Shown piece after piece: positions 45,185-54,690 of a stretch of DNA of 64,000 nt (position 1 is its first letter; each line of letters starts with the position of its first letter). A program made the position numbers and the translations under genes. The DNA lies in NCBI RefSeq assembly GCF_034424645.1, contig NZ_CP139969.1, positions 2,542,001 through 2,606,000 of the forward strand. The letters run 5' to 3'. The stretch comes from Bordetella avium. Lineage in GTDB: Bacteria > Pseudomonadota > Gammaproteobacteria > Burkholderiales > Burkholderiaceae_B. Under the pieces are notes generated by a model. The model saw only the letters and a list, made by a program, of their open reading frames with translations, did no database searches and was not told where the DNA came from.

Positions 45185-47266
45185 ATGAAGAACCGACGCG
45201 ATTTTCTCCGTGACACCGCCGTGGCCGGCGCTGCGCTGACGCTGCTGCCCGCAGTAATACGTCGGGCTTTGGCCATTGAGCCCCGACGGCGCAGCGGCAC
45301 ACTTGAGGACGTCGAACACATCGTCATCCTCATGCAAGAGAACCGGTCCTTCGACCATTACTTCGGCACCTTGGCCGGGGTGCGCGGATTTGGAGATCGT
45401 TTCCCCATCCCGGTGCCCGACCTCGGGCCGCGCCAGCATGCCACGGTCTGGAGCCAGCTCAACGAAAAGGCCCGGATCGTGCAGCCTTTTCGCCTGGACA
45501 CGGCAAACAGGTTTGACCTGATGCGTGTCAAGGGCACGCCGCACACCTGGTCCAACGCACAAGACGCCTGGGATCTCGGGCGCATGCACCGCTGGCCGGC
45601 TTTCAAGCACGATCATTCCATGGCGTATTTCGCCGAAGCCGATGTGCCCTTTCAGTTTGCGCTAGCCCATGCCTTCACCGTGTGTGATGCCTATCATTGT
45701 TCCTTTACCGGCGGCACGAACACCAATCGCCTATTTGCCTGGACCGGCAGCAATGACCCGCTAAGTCGTGGTCACGGCCCCGCGCTGGGCAATACCTATA
45801 ACGCCCTGAAGGGCGGCGATCCGAACGGCGGCTACACCTGGACGACCTATCCCGAACGCCTGCAACAGGCCGGCATCAGCTGGCGCATATACCAGGACAT
45901 GAAGGATAATTTTTCGCTCAACCCCACGGCGGGCTTCAAGCGCTATCGCGACGCTTATCGCGGACTGCCCGGCGCCGACGCTGCGCTCAAACGCGATGCG
46001 CTCAGCACCTACCGCCTGCAAGACCTCGAGGCGGATGTGCGTGCAAACCGCTTGCCGCAGGTGTCCTGGATCTGCGCGACCAAGGCGGGTTCCGAGCATC
46101 CGGGCCCATCCAGCCCCGCTCAGGGCGCCGACTACACGGCCCGCGTCCTGCAAGCCTTGACGGCAAACCCGGAAGTCTGGAGCAAGACGGTGCTACTGCT
46201 AATGTTCGATGAAAACGACGGTTTCTTCGACCACATGCCCCCACCCGCACCGCCTGCCCAGGAGGATGGCCAGAGGGTTGGCGCTTCTACCGTGGACACA
46301 TCGGGCGAATACCATCACATCATCACCGGCATTGAGGATGATGACCTGCCTCGCCTGCAAGGGCGCAGCTATGGATTGGGGCCACGGGTGCCCATGCTGG
46401 CCATCTCGCCCTGGAGCCGTGGCGGCTGGGTCAATTCCGAGGTATTCGACCACACCTCGATTTTGCGTTTCATCGAACGGCGCTTCGGCGTGGCGGAAAG
46501 CAATATTTCACGCTGGCGGCGCGCCGTCTGCGGCGACCTGACATCGGCCTTTGACTTCAAGGCCCCGACACAGGCGCGCTTTATCAGCCTGCCCCCGACA
46601 GAGGCGCTGGCACAGCGCGCCGCCGCGCTGCCCGGCACGACCCTACCTCGCCCGCCAGTCCAGGCGGCCATGCCGAGCCAGCACCTCGGTACGCGGCCCT
46701 CCCGTCCCCTGCCCTACCTTCTGCATGTCAACGAACGGGTGAGCCCGAGCGGCATCGAGCTGGAGTTCATCAATGACGGACTGGCCGGCGCGGTCTTCCA
46801 TGTTTATGACTGCCGCGACCTAGCCCGCACGCCGCGCCGATATACCGTCGAGGCGGGAAAGCGCCTGCATGATTTTTGGCCAGGGACGCAGCACGATCTG
46901 TGGGTGCTCGGGCCGAATGGCTATCACCGGCGTTATTCGGGCAGCGCCGCCATTCAGACCCGCCTCAGCTACCTGGCCGACACTCAGATGCTGGAGCTGA
47001 CCTTGACGAATCGCTCAGCGCGCCGCTTGCGCCTGCGCGCAGAGGGCGTCACCTACAACGATCTGGCCGCGCAAACACTCACGCTGGCACCGGAGCACAC
47101 ACGCAGCCTGCAATGGTCGGTGGCCGCTCATGGCCGTTGGTATGACGTTGAAATCCGCAACCCTGATGAGGCGAACTTTTATCGCCGACTGGCAGGCCGT
47201 ATGGAAGACGGCCTGCCCTCGGTCTCGGACCCCGCCATGGGTGGCCCGGTACGACTTACACGCTGA
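45185..47266 (+). CDS. Tat-exported phospholipase C (phosphocholine-specific family)
   Basis: Large phosphoesterase (693 aa) of the phospholipase C/acid phosphatase superfamily that hydrolyses phospholipid head groups outside the cytoplasm. It has a twin-arginine signal (NRRDFLRDTAVAGAAL, cut near residue 30) and the catalytic start VEHIVILMQENRSFDHYFGTL, whose Asn/Thr-region metal site is typical. TGGTNTNRLFAWTGSNDP, LMFDENDGFFDHMPPP and SPWSRGGWVNSEVFDHTSILRF follow. Two C-terminal beta-domains of the PLC type lie at about 510-690. It resembles PlcN/PlcH of Pseudomonas; head-group preference cannot be read from sequence. No PlcR-type chaperone gene is adjacent. Confidence 0.92.
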   Translation: MKNRRDFLRDTAVAGAALTLLPAVIRRALAIEPRRRSGTLEDVEHIVILMQENRSFDHYFGTLAGVRGFGDRFPIPVPDLGPRQHATVWSQLNEKARIVQPFRLDTANRFDLMRVKGTPHTWSNAQDAWDLGRMHRWPAFKHDHSMAYFAEADVPFQFALAHAFTVCDAYHCSFTGGTNTNRLFAWTGSNDPLSRGHGPALGNTYNALKGGDPNGGYTWTTYPERLQQAGISWRIYQDMKDNFSLNPTAGFKRYRDAYRGLPGADAALKRDALSTYRLQDLEADVRANRLPQVSWICATKAGSEHPGPSSPAQGADYTARVLQALTANPEVWSKTVLLLMFDENDGFFDHMPPPAPPAQEDGQRVGASTVDTSGEYHHIITGIEDDDLPRLQGRSYGLGPRVPMLAISPWSRGGWVNSEVFDHTSILRFIERRFGVAESNISRWRRAVCGDLTSAFDFKAPTQARFISLPPTEALAQRAAALPGTTLPRPPVQAAMPSQHLGTRPSRPLPYLLHVNERVSPSGIELEFINDGLAGAVFHVYDCRDLARTPRRYTVEAGKRLHDFWPGTQHDLWVLGPNGYHRRYSGSAAIQTRLSYLADTQMLELTLTNRSARRLRLRAEGVTYNDLAAQTLTLAPEHTRSLQWSVAAHGRWYDVEIRNPDEANFYRRLAGRMEDGLPSVSDPAMGGPVRLTR

Positions 47267-47275
47267 ACCCGAACG

Positions 47276-48016
47276 TCAGTGCTGCTTGCCCAGGCCGAGA
47301 TAGCTTTCGATCACGCGTGGATTGCCGGCCAATTCTCGCGCCGGACCATGCAGAATGATTTCACCGGTCTCAAGCACATAGCCGTAGTCCGCCACTTGCA
47401 AAGCCGCGCGGGCGTTTTGCTCGACCAGCAAAATGGCCACGCCCGTCTCGCGCAGACGCGCAATGATATGGAAGATTTCGCGCACGATGCGCGGCGCCAA
47501 GCCGAGACTGGGCTCGTCGAGCATCAGCAGGCTGGGCTTGCCCATCAAGGCGCGGCCCACGGCCAGCATCTGACGCTCACCGCCGGACAGGGTGCCCGCC
47601 TGCTGGCCGCGGCGCTCGCGCAAGCGGGGAAAGAGTTCAAAAACTTCCTGAAGCGTGTCGCGCCAGCCGGCCTCACGGGCGCGATAGCGGCGAAAGCCGC
47701 CCAGCAGCAGATTATCTTCTACCGACATACTGCCGAACAGCTCGCGGCGCTCGGGCACCAATGACATGCCCGCCCCCACGCGTCGCTCGACCTGCCAGGC
47801 CGACACATCTTTACCCGCGTATTGCACCGAACCTACGGCATGACCCGTTTGCGGCAAGGAGCCCATGATGGCGTTCAACATGGTGGACTTGCCCGCCCCG
47901 TTAGCGCCGATCACCGTCACGATGCTGCCAGCCTGAACCTGCAGCGCCGCTTCGGACAGCGCCCCAACTTTGCCATAGCGCGCCGACAGGCCGCGCACCT
48001 CGAGAACGGCGCTCAT
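47276..48016 (-). CDS. livF: Branched-chain-type ABC transporter ATP-binding protein (second LivF-like)
   Basis: ABC ATPase (246 aa) with an intact Walker A (GANGAGKST), signature TLSGGERQMLAVGRAL and Walker B LLMLDEPSLGLAP. It overlaps the end of the LivM-LivG fusion gene by 4 nt and is the last gene of the minus-strand system. Unlike the LivF at 39963-40676, it retains the Walker A lysine. Confidence 0.93.
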   Translation of the reverse strand: MSAVLEVRGLSARYGKVGALSEAALQVQAGSIVTVIGANGAGKSTMLNAIMGSLPQTGHAVGSVQYAGKDVSAWQVERRVGAGMSLVPERRELFGSMSVEDNLLLGGFRRYRAREAGWRDTLQEVFELFPRLRERRGQQAGTLSGGERQMLAVGRALMGKPSLLMLDEPSLGLAPRIVREIFHIIARLRETGVAILLVEQNARAALQVADYGYVLETGEIILHGPARELAGNPRVIESYLGLGKQH

Positions 48017-49851
48017 TGCACACCTCCAGCCGCCACAGGCTTGGCCTGATCCGCTTCGGGCAGATCATCGTCGATGCCGCCGAGATAGGCTTCCAGCACT
48101 GCCGGGTTTTGTTGCACTTCGGCCGGCACGCCTTCGGCCAGCTTGGTGCCGAAGTCCATGACGACCAGATGATTGGTCAGGCGCATCACAAAATCCATAT
48201 CGTGTTCCACCAGCAGGATGCTCAGGCCTTCGGAGCGCAACTGCTCAAGCACCTGGGCCAGCTCCTGTTTTTCCTTGTAGCGCAAGCCCGCAGCCGGCTC
48301 GTCCAACAGCAGCAGCACCGGATCGCAAGCCAGGGCGCGCGCAATTTCAAGAATGCGTTGCTGGCCCAGGGCCAGATTGCCGGCCTGCTCATACAGATAA
48401 TCGCCCAGACCGACACGGCGCAGTTGCTCCGCCGCCTCATGCAGCAATTGCGCTTCGCGGGCGCGGTCGCTATGCAGGGCACCGGCGATTACGCCCACGT
48501 CGGAGCGCATGTGCGCGCCGAGCGCAACGTTCTCCAGCACGGTCATGGTGGGCAGCAGTTGTACGTGCTGAAAGGTGCGGCCCACACCAAGCTGTGCGAT
48601 AGCGCGCGCCGCCAGGGCATCCGTGCGCTGCCCCATAAAACGGATCTCGCCGCGCGTGACCGGCAGCACGCCGCTGATCAGATTGAAGGTCGTGCTCTTG
48701 CCCGCGCCATTGGGGCCAATGAGACCCATGATCTCGCCGGCGCGGACTTTGAAGCTGATGTCATTGACGGCAACCAGCCCGCCGAACTGCTTACGAATGG
48801 CGTTCACTTCGAGCACCAACTCGCCGGCGGCCGGGCGTTGGCGCTGCGGCAGAGCCGGCGCCTCAGGCGGCGGCGCCAGCTTGCGGCGCGATCCGGCGCT
48901 GCCGGTGACGCGCCCCCAGGCTGCGGCCAGAATCGGCCACAGACCGTTGCTCGCGTACTGCAACATCAAAATCATCAGTACGCCAAAGGCGATGAGTTCG
49001 AAATTGGTGTCGGTATTGAGCAGTTTGGGCAGCCAGTTCTGCAACTGATCCTTGAGCCCGAGAATCACCGCCGAGCCCAGCAAAGCGCCCCAAACATGAG
49101 CCGCGCCCCCGATCACCGCCATGAACAGGTATTCAATACCATAGTTGAGACCAAAGGGGCTGGGGCTGACGGCGCGCTGCATATGGGCGTAAAGCCAGCC
49201 CGACACGCAGGCCAGCAAGGCCGCCCACACAAAAATAATGGTTTTGTAGCGGGCGGTGTTCACACCCATCGACTCGGCCATACCCGCGCCGCTTTTCAGC
49301 GCGCGGATGGCGCGCCCGGGACGCGAGCTCAGCAAGTTGCGCGTCGCCCACAAGGCCAGCAACACCCATACCCAGATCAGGTAATAGATATGCCGTCCGT
49401 CGGCCAGCGAGACCCCGAAGATGGACAAAGGCTCGATGCCGGCAATGCCGTCATGCTTACCCAGAAAATCCAGATTGCCGAAGAGATAGAAGAGCGAAAG
49501 CCCCCAGGCGATGGTGCCCAGCGGCAAATAGTGGCCCGACAGACGCAGCGTGATGACACCCAGGAAATAGGCCAAGGCGCCGGTGATGATCAGGCCCGCC
49601 ACCAGGGCCAACCAGGGCGAAGTGCCGTATTGCGTGGTCAGATAGGCGGTGGTGTACGCGCCCATACCGACGAAGGCCGCCTGGCCGAAGGAAGTCAGGC
49701 CACCCACGCCCGTCAGCAGCACCAGACCCAGCGCCACAAGGCTGGCCAGACCGATGTAATTCAGTTGAGTAATCCAGAATTCTGGCGTGACGGGCAAGGC
49801 GGGCAGTGCCGCCAGCAATACGATAAAAGCAATGAGCAAGATGCGGTTCAT
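48013..49851 (-). CDS. Fused branched-chain-type ABC permease and ATPase (LivM-LivG)
   Basis: Single 612-aa protein. Residues about 1-320 form a LivM-type permease (LTGVGGLTSFGQAAFVGMGAYT; coupling loop RAIRALKSGAGMAESMGVNTARYK). A Pro/Arg-rich linker (about 320-348) joins a complete LivG-type ATPase, with Walker [25 protein letters not shown], Walker B LLLLDEPAAGL and the switch His in VEHDMDFVM. No internal stop or frameshift is visible. Such fusions are known in some branched-chain transporters; the pairing tethers permease and ATPase at 1:1. It lies 3 nt after the livH-like stop. Confidence 0.93.
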   Translation of the reverse strand: MNRILLIAFIVLLAALPALPVTPEFWITQLNYIGLASLVALGLVLLTGVGGLTSFGQAAFVGMGAYTTAYLTTQYGTSPWLALVAGLIITGALAYFLGVITLRLSGHYLPLGTIAWGLSLFYLFGNLDFLGKHDGIAGIEPLSIFGVSLADGRHIYYLIWVWVLLALWATRNLLSSRPGRAIRALKSGAGMAESMGVNTARYKTIIFVWAALLACVSGWLYAHMQRAVSPSPFGLNYGIEYLFMAVIGGAAHVWGALLGSAVILGLKDQLQNWLPKLLNTDTNFELIAFGVLMILMLQYASNGLWPILAAAWGRVTGSAGSRRKLAPPPEAPALPQRQRPAAGELVLEVNAIRKQFGGLVAVNDISFKVRAGEIMGLIGPNGAGKSTTFNLISGVLPVTRGEIRFMGQRTDALAARAIAQLGVGRTFQHVQLLPTMTVLENVALGAHMRSDVGVIAGALHSDRAREAQLLHEAAEQLRRVGLGDYLYEQAGNLALGQQRILEIARALACDPVLLLLDEPAAGLRYKEKQELAQVLEQLRSEGLSILLVEHDMDFVMRLTNHLVVMDFGTKLAEGVPAEVQQNPAVLEAYLGGIDDDLPEADQAKPVAAGGVQ

Positions 49852-49854
49852 GGC

Positions 49855-50892
49855 TTATTCCTCTTCGTCCACATGACGGCTGCTGAACGAACGCCAGACG
49901 AGAACCGGAATGATCAGAGTAAACACAATGACTTCTTTGTAGGCACTGGCCCAGAACGAAGAAAAAGCCTCCAAGACACCCACCAGCAGCGAACCGGCAG
50001 CCGCAACCGGGTAGCTGGCCAGACCGCCGATGATGGCGCCGACAAAGCCCTTGAGCCCGATGAGAAAGCCAGTGTCGTAATACACCGTCGTGATGGGAGC
50101 GATCAGCATGCCGGACATCGCACCGATCGCCACGGCCAGGGTGAAGGTCAGGCTGCCGGACATCGTGGTGCTGATACCCATGAGGCGGGCGCCACGGCGG
50201 TTGACGGCCGTCGCACGCAGGGCGCGGCCGTACAGGGTCTTGCCGAAGAACAGCCACAGCGCGACGATGAGGATGGCGCAGGTTGCCACCACAAACAGGC
50301 TTTGCGCCGACCAGGTCGTAAAGCCGAAATCGACCTGGCCGCTGACGAAGGCCGGTGTGCGCCAGCCCTCGGCGCCGAAGAACACCAGCGCCAGACCCAT
50401 GAGCGCGAAATGCACGGCCACTGAAGTGATCAGCAGCACCAGCACGCTGGCCTCGGCCAGAGGCTGATAAACAATGCGATACACCATCGGGCCCATCGGG
50501 ATCACCAGGACGAGCGTCAGCAGCATGTTCAGCCACAGCGAATTGCCGGGTGCCGCATACGAGGTGGTGATCCAGAGCAGCACCAGGGGCAGGACGATAC
50601 AGCTCAGAATGCTTTTGGGCAGCGACGACCACAAGCCGGTACGGGCCGCGCGCAACAATTCAAGCAGAAACGCCAAACCGCCAAGCAGGGTAAGCAAATA
50701 CACAGTGCCCGGCACCCGGCCGTCGACCAGCATGGCCAACGTCAATGCGCCGAATGCAACGAACTCGCCTTGTGGAATAAAAATGACGCGCGTGACGGCA
50801 AAGACCAGCACCAGCGCCATGCCCAGGAGGGCATAGATGGAGCCGTTCACGATGCCATCTTGCAGCAGGATCAGCGCAATTGAGGAATCCAT
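49855..50892 (-). CDS. livH: Branched-chain-type ABC permease (second LivH-like)
   Basis: Inner-membrane permease (345 aa), longer than the LivH at 42044-42931 through an added hydrophobic stretch in residues about 60-110. It has [35 protein letters not shown] near the start and the coupling loop [21 protein letters not shown]. It precedes the LivM-LivG fusion by 3 nt and follows the binding-protein gene after a 115-nt spacer with a strong hairpin. Confidence 0.92.
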   Translation of the reverse strand: MDSSIALILLQDGIVNGSIYALLGMALVLVFAVTRVIFIPQGEFVAFGALTLAMLVDGRVPGTVYLLTLLGGLAFLLELLRAARTGLWSSLPKSILSCIVLPLVLLWITTSYAAPGNSLWLNMLLTLVLVIPMGPMVYRIVYQPLAEASVLVLLITSVAVHFALMGLALVFFGAEGWRTPAFVSGQVDFGFTTWSAQSLFVVATCAILIVALWLFFGKTLYGRALRATAVNRRGARLMGISTTMSGSLTFTLAVAIGAMSGMLIAPITTVYYDTGFLIGLKGFVGAIIGGLASYPVAAAGSLLVGVLEAFSSFWASAYKEVIVFTLIIPVLVWRSFSSRHVDEEE

Positions 50893-50945
50893 CGAACTAC
50901 GACCTTATGTACAACTTTCTTCGTGTCCCAGGCAGGACGAATACG

Positions 50946-50972
50946 ATGCACCGGCCGCAATGGCCGGTGCAT
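50946..50972 (-). terminator. Strong hairpin between binding-protein and permease genes
   Basis: A perfect 11-bp stem (50946-50956 with 50962-50972) with a 5-nt loop, 36 nt after the binding-protein stop. Without a T-tract it probably stabilises the upstream mRNA or partly terminates, allowing more binding protein than permease. Confidence 0.6.
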
Positions 50973-51007
50973 GATGAAGCAGCGATACTACGTCAACCTA
51001 GCTACGC

Positions 51008-52171
51008 TTACAGGTTAGGCTGATAGGTCCACTTGCCATCTTTGACCTTGACGATGACGCGCGATCGGTCGTCGAAACCAGCGTGGTCGGTCGGGCTCAT
51101 ATTGAACACGCCTTGGGAAACCGCCAGATTCTTGACGTTCTCCAGGGCATCCCGCATGGCAACACGGAACTCCGGCGTGCCGGGCTTGGCGCCGGTCTTC
51201 AGCGCTTCGGGGATGGCTGCGACCACCAGTTGGCCGGCATCCCACATATGGCCGCCGAAGGTGTTGACCGAACCCTCACCATGGGCCTTCTCGTAGGCGC
51301 CGACATACTCGAGCGCGGACTTCTTGACCGGGTTGCTGTCCGGCAATTGCGCAGCGACCAGCAGGGGGCCGGCCGGCAACAGCATGCCTTCGCAATCTTT
51401 GCCGCAGACGCGCAGCACATCATTGTTGGCGGCGCCGTGGGTTTGGAAAATCAGGCCGCCGTAGTTGCGCGCCTTCAGTTCTTTTTGCGGCAGCGCCGAG
51501 GGGGTGCCAGCACCGGCAATCAGGATGGCATCCGGCTTGGCGGCAACGAGCTTGAGCACCTGGCCCGTGACGCTGGTGTCGGTGCGGCCATATTTCTCGA
51601 CGCTGGTGACTTTGATGCCCTTGGCCTTGGCGGCCTCTTCCATCACAGCAAGCCAGCCGTCGCCGTAGGCGTCGGCAAAGCCGATAAAGCCCAGCGTCTT
51701 GACATTGGACTTGACCATGGCATCAGCCAAGGCGCTGGCCATCAAGGCATCGTTCTGCGGGGTCTTGAAGACCCAGCGGCGCTTCTCGTCCACCGGCTCG
51801 ACGATCTTGGCGCTGGCTGCCACGCTGATCATGGGCACCTTGAGTTCGGAGGCCACGTCAACCATGGCAAGCGAACCCGGCGTGACCGAGGTGCCCACCA
51901 GCACGTCAACCTTGTCATCGGATGCGAGCTTGCGCGAATTCTTGACGGCCTGAGTCGTGTCGGTAGCGTCATCCAGAACGATCCACTCGACCTTCTGGCC
52001 TGCAACTTCCTTGGGCAGCAGCGCAACGGTGTTGCGTTCGGGGATGCCGAGCGAAGCGGCCGGGCCGGTCGAAGCCACGGTAACGCCAACCTTGACCTGC
52101 GCGCTTGCGGCAAACGACAGACCCAGGGCAACGGCGGCGGCAGCCGCCGACAAGCCAAAGTGCTTGCGCAT
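51008..52171 (-). CDS. Periplasmic substrate-binding protein of the second branched-chain-type ABC system
   Basis: Type I periplasmic binding protein (387 aa). The signal peptide (MRKHFGLSAAAAAVALGLSFAASA) is cut near residue 24. QVKVGVTVASTGPAASLGIPERNTVALLP opens the mature domain, and VDVLVGTSVTPGSLAMVDVASELKVPMISVAAS is typical. I chose the ATG at 52171 because AGGAGA lies upstream and the signal starts there. Two Cys (VCGKDCEG) may form a disulfide. Ligand unknown; the gene heads the operon and has a likely promoter at 52249-52254. Confidence 0.9.
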   Translation of the reverse strand: MRKHFGLSAAAAAVALGLSFAASAQVKVGVTVASTGPAASLGIPERNTVALLPKEVAGQKVEWIVLDDATDTTQAVKNSRKLASDDKVDVLVGTSVTPGSLAMVDVASELKVPMISVAASAKIVEPVDEKRRWVFKTPQNDALMASALADAMVKSNVKTLGFIGFADAYGDGWLAVMEEAAKAKGIKVTSVEKYGRTDTSVTGQVLKLVAAKPDAILIAGAGTPSALPQKELKARNYGGLIFQTHGAANNDVLRVCGKDCEGMLLPAGPLLVAAQLPDSNPVKKSALEYVGAYEKAHGEGSVNTFGGHMWDAGQLVVAAIPEALKTGAKPGTPEFRVAMRDALENVKNLAVSQGVFNMSPTDHAGFDDRSRVIVKVKDGKWTYQPNL

Positions 52172-52248
52172 GATTTTTTGTCTCCTGTGGTGGCCCGACA
52201 TGCTCCGGAATGAGCGAGGGACCTGTTTAAAGTTATACAGAAAAAATT

Positions 52249-52254
52249 ATTATA
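52249..52254 (-). promoter_or_regulatory. -10 box of the second liv operon
   Basis: A perfect TATAAT on the minus strand, 77 nt before the binding-protein start. No clear -35 is seen at 16-18 nt, so an activator may be needed. The rest of 52172-52392 is A+T-rich and holds no gene. Confidence 0.5.
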
Positions 52255-52392
52255 GGATTAAAAGAGTATCAGAACACAGCCATCCTTGTCCCGGTATCAA
52301 CCCTAGGTTGCACAGCTTAAAACAAATGCGTTTGTTAATGGCGAATTTTCCACGGAACACTTTCCGGCGTCTTTCCGGGTAATCCCGGAACC

Positions 52393-52944
52393 TCAACGCC
52401 GCAACAACGGCCACACCCGTTCGACACGCCAGGCGACCCAAGCCGCGACCAGCGCCTTCACCAGGTCGCCAGGCAAAAACACCACCACGGCCAATGCGGC
52501 TTTGGCCAGGCCCATCTGCGTTACGGCGGCCAGCCAAGGTACGCCCACGGCATATACCGCCGCGACACCCCCCACGAGGCAGGCCAGCAAATAGCCGCCG
52601 AGCATGCGCCACATGCCGCCACGGGCCAGTGCGCGAGCCAGCAGACCGGCGACCACCACACCCAGCAACATGCCCATCAGAAAACCGCCAGTGGGCCCTA
52701 CGAATACGCCGAGGCCGCCCCGCCCACCGGGCAGCACCGGCAGACCGATTGCGGCCAGCACCAGATACAGCAGGCAAGCGGCCGCGCCACGCCATGGGCC
52801 GAGCATAATGCCCGCCAGCATCACGCCCAGCGTCTGGAGCGTCACAGGGACGGGGATGGCGGGTAAAGGAACCGGCGGCATCAGGCTCAACACCACCATC
52901 AAGGCGGCGAACAGCGCCGCCAGAACCAAATTTCTGTTTGTCAT
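52393..52944 (-). CDS. bioY: Biotin transporter substrate-capture component BioY
   Basis: S component (183 aa, about six transmembrane segments) of the energy-coupling-factor biotin importer. It has PVPVTLQTLGVMLAGIMLGPWRGAA and GPTGGFLMGM, the family signatures. Last gene of bioM-bioN-bioY; 38 nt after bioN. BioY can bind biotin alone but is much more efficient with BioMN. Confidence 0.94.
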   Translation of the reverse strand: MTNRNLVLAALFAALMVVLSLMPPVPLPAIPVPVTLQTLGVMLAGIMLGPWRGAAACLLYLVLAAIGLPVLPGGRGGLGVFVGPTGGFLMGMLLGVVVAGLLARALARGGMWRMLGGYLLACLVGGVAAVYAVGVPWLAAVTQMGLAKAALAVVVFLPGDLVKALVAAWVAWRVERVWPLLRR

Positions 52945-52982
52945 GGACCTTTCTTCTCAATAGGGGACTCGGGCGTGACGCA

Positions 52983-53570
52983 TCAGCTGCGCGCGTCAAT
53001 GGCCTGAGCGACTTCGTCGGCACGCTTGAGGGTGCGCACAATCAGGGGCACCAGCAGCGCAAGCGGATGCCGCGCCAGACCACGCGCGGACTGCGCCTCG
53101 CGGATTTCCTGATAGTTGCGCCATATCTCGGGAATGAAACGCAGGCAGAGGGCTAAAGCCAGACTCACCCGTGCCGGGTTCACCCAGCGCGACCAAGGAG
53201 ACAGGGCGAGCTCGATCGTGGCCAGCAAAGCGGACACCGGCGTGCTCAAGCTGAGCACCGTGGCAAAACAGATCAGGGCGGCCGTCCGAGCCAGAACGAC
53301 CAAGGCCTGCTGTCCGTCTTGCGCCCACCAGGTAAACAAAGCGAGCGCCAGCACGATCCAGAACAGCCCCCGCAACTGACGCCACAGACGCTGCGGCCGG
53401 GGACGGCAACAGGCTATCAGCGCGCCGCCAACCAGGCAGGCCAGCCCCAATAAACGCAGATCGCGCACCGTAAACAACAGCACACCCGCCGCCGCCAGCC
53501 CTAGCAGTTTCACCCCCGCAGGCAGACGATGCAGTAAAGAGTGGCCAGGCACATAGAGCGCCTCCATCAT
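52983..53570 (-). CDS. bioN: Biotin ECF transporter transmembrane protein BioN
   Basis: T component (195 aa) that couples BioM to BioY. Hydrophobic segments surround the cytoplasmic coupling motifs SARGLARH and LKRADEVAQAIDARS (the Ala-Arg-Gly motifs of EcfT). I chose the ATG at 53570, where ATGATG overlaps the bioM TGA, so the two are translationally coupled; the second ATG (53567) is equally possible. Confidence 0.9.
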   Translation of the reverse strand: MMEALYVPGHSLLHRLPAGVKLLGLAAAGVLLFTVRDLRLLGLACLVGGALIACCRPRPQRLWRQLRGLFWIVLALALFTWWAQDGQQALVVLARTAALICFATVLSLSTPVSALLATIELALSPWSRWVNPARVSLALALCLRFIPEIWRNYQEIREAQSARGLARHPLALLVPLIVRTLKRADEVAQAIDARS

Positions 53571-54244
53571 GAGCAATGCTCCCGGTACCAACGCAAGGCT
53601 GCGGCCGGCTGGTCATCGGCCGCGATGCGGCCATCGTCGATCACCAGCACCCGGTCGAAGTCCGCCAGGAGCTCCAGATCGTGGCTGACCACGATGGCCA
53701 TGGGCGCCAGGGCGGCAATGGCATCGCGCACCCGATTGCGATTACGCAGATCCAGCTGCGTGGTCGGCTCATCGAACACAATCAGCGCGGGGTCGCGCAC
53801 CAGCACCGCGGCGAGCGCCACTAACTGCCGCTCGCCGCCCGACAGGCTGAAACTGCTGCGGTCGGCCAAGGCGCTGATCCCCAGGCTGGCAAGCTGAGCC
53901 GACACGCGCATGGCGCGCTCTGCGGACGGCAGACCCAGAGGCTTCAAGCCAAAATCGAGGTCTTCCCGCACAATGGGAAAAACAATTTGATTATCGGGAT
54001 TCTGGAACACAAAACCGACCTGACGGCGGATGGCCTGCGCATCGCGGCGTGTGTCCAGACCATTGACGCGCACCCTCCCCTGGTCCGGCAGCAGCAGGCC
54101 ATTTATCAGGCGTGAAAAGGTGCTTTTACCGGCGCCATTGGGGCCGGCAATACCGATACGGCGTTCAGACAGGGTCAGCCGAGGCACGCTCAAACGCTGC
54201 CTGCCGTCCATCGTCACGACCGTCTCATCAAACTCGATTAACAT
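53567..54244 (-). CDS. bioM: Biotin ECF transporter ATPase BioM
   Basis: ABC ATPase (225 aa) of the biotin importer. Walker [10 protein letters not shown] (about 34-42), Q-loop [12 protein letters not shown], signature [13 protein letters not shown], Walker [13 protein letters not shown] and switch VVSHDLELL are all intact. It heads bioMNY and is divergent from msrB with only 11 nt between the starts, so promoters must overlap the coding regions. Confidence 0.93.
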   Translation of the reverse strand: MLIEFDETVVTMDGRQRLSVPRLTLSERRIGIAGPNGAGKSTFSRLINGLLLPDQGRVRVNGLDTRRDAQAIRRQVGFVFQNPDNQIVFPIVREDLDFGLKPLGLPSAERAMRVSAQLASLGISALADRSSFSLSGGERQLVALAAVLVRDPALIVFDEPTTQLDLRNRNRVRDAIAALAPMAIVVSHDLELLADFDRVLVIDDGRIAADDQPAAALRWYREHCS

Positions 54245-54255
54245 GGAGCGGGATT

Positions 54256-54690
54256 ATGCCCGAACCATTTCGCACTGCGCCGATCCAAACCGCCATGGAA
54301 AAAGTACGTAAAACTGACGCCGAATGGCGCATTCAACTGAGCCCCCAGGAGTTCCACGTCACCCGCGAAAAAGGGACCGAACGCGCCTTCACCGGCCGCT
54401 ACTGGGATACCTTTACTCACGGCATTTACCGCTGCGTGGGTTGTGGAACCCCCCTGTTCGCCTCCGACACCAAGTTCGACGCAGGCTGCGGCTGGCCCAG
54501 CTATTTCGAGCCCATCGATCCTGAGCGCGTCCGCGAAGAAAGGGACACCAGCCATGGCATGGTGCGCACGGAAGTCCTGTGCAATATCTGCGATTCGCAC
54601 CTGGGCCATGTATTCCCCGACGGGCCTGAGCCGACTGGCCTGCGCTACTGCATCAACTCGTTGTCCCTGAAGTTCGAGCCCGACGCATGA
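54256..54690 (+). CDS. msrB: Peptide methionine-(R)-S-oxide reductase MsrB
   Basis: Reduces R-methionine sulfoxide in proteins (144 aa). Zinc Cys pairs are CVGC and CNIC, the substrate region is [11 protein letters not shown], and the catalytic Cys is in [11 protein letters not shown] chose the ATG at 54256 because GGAGCGGG precedes it; an ATG at 54295 (MEKVRKTD) is possible but lacks a ribosome site. It overlaps yciB by 4 nt. Cytosolic partner to the periplasmic MsrP encoded at 16198-17157. Confidence 0.93.
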   Translation: MPEPFRTAPIQTAMEKVRKTDAEWRIQLSPQEFHVTREKGTERAFTGRYWDTFTHGIYRCVGCGTPLFASDTKFDAGCGWPSYFEPIDPERVREERDTSHGMVRTEVLCNICDSHLGHVFPDGPEPTGLRYCINSLSLKFEPDA

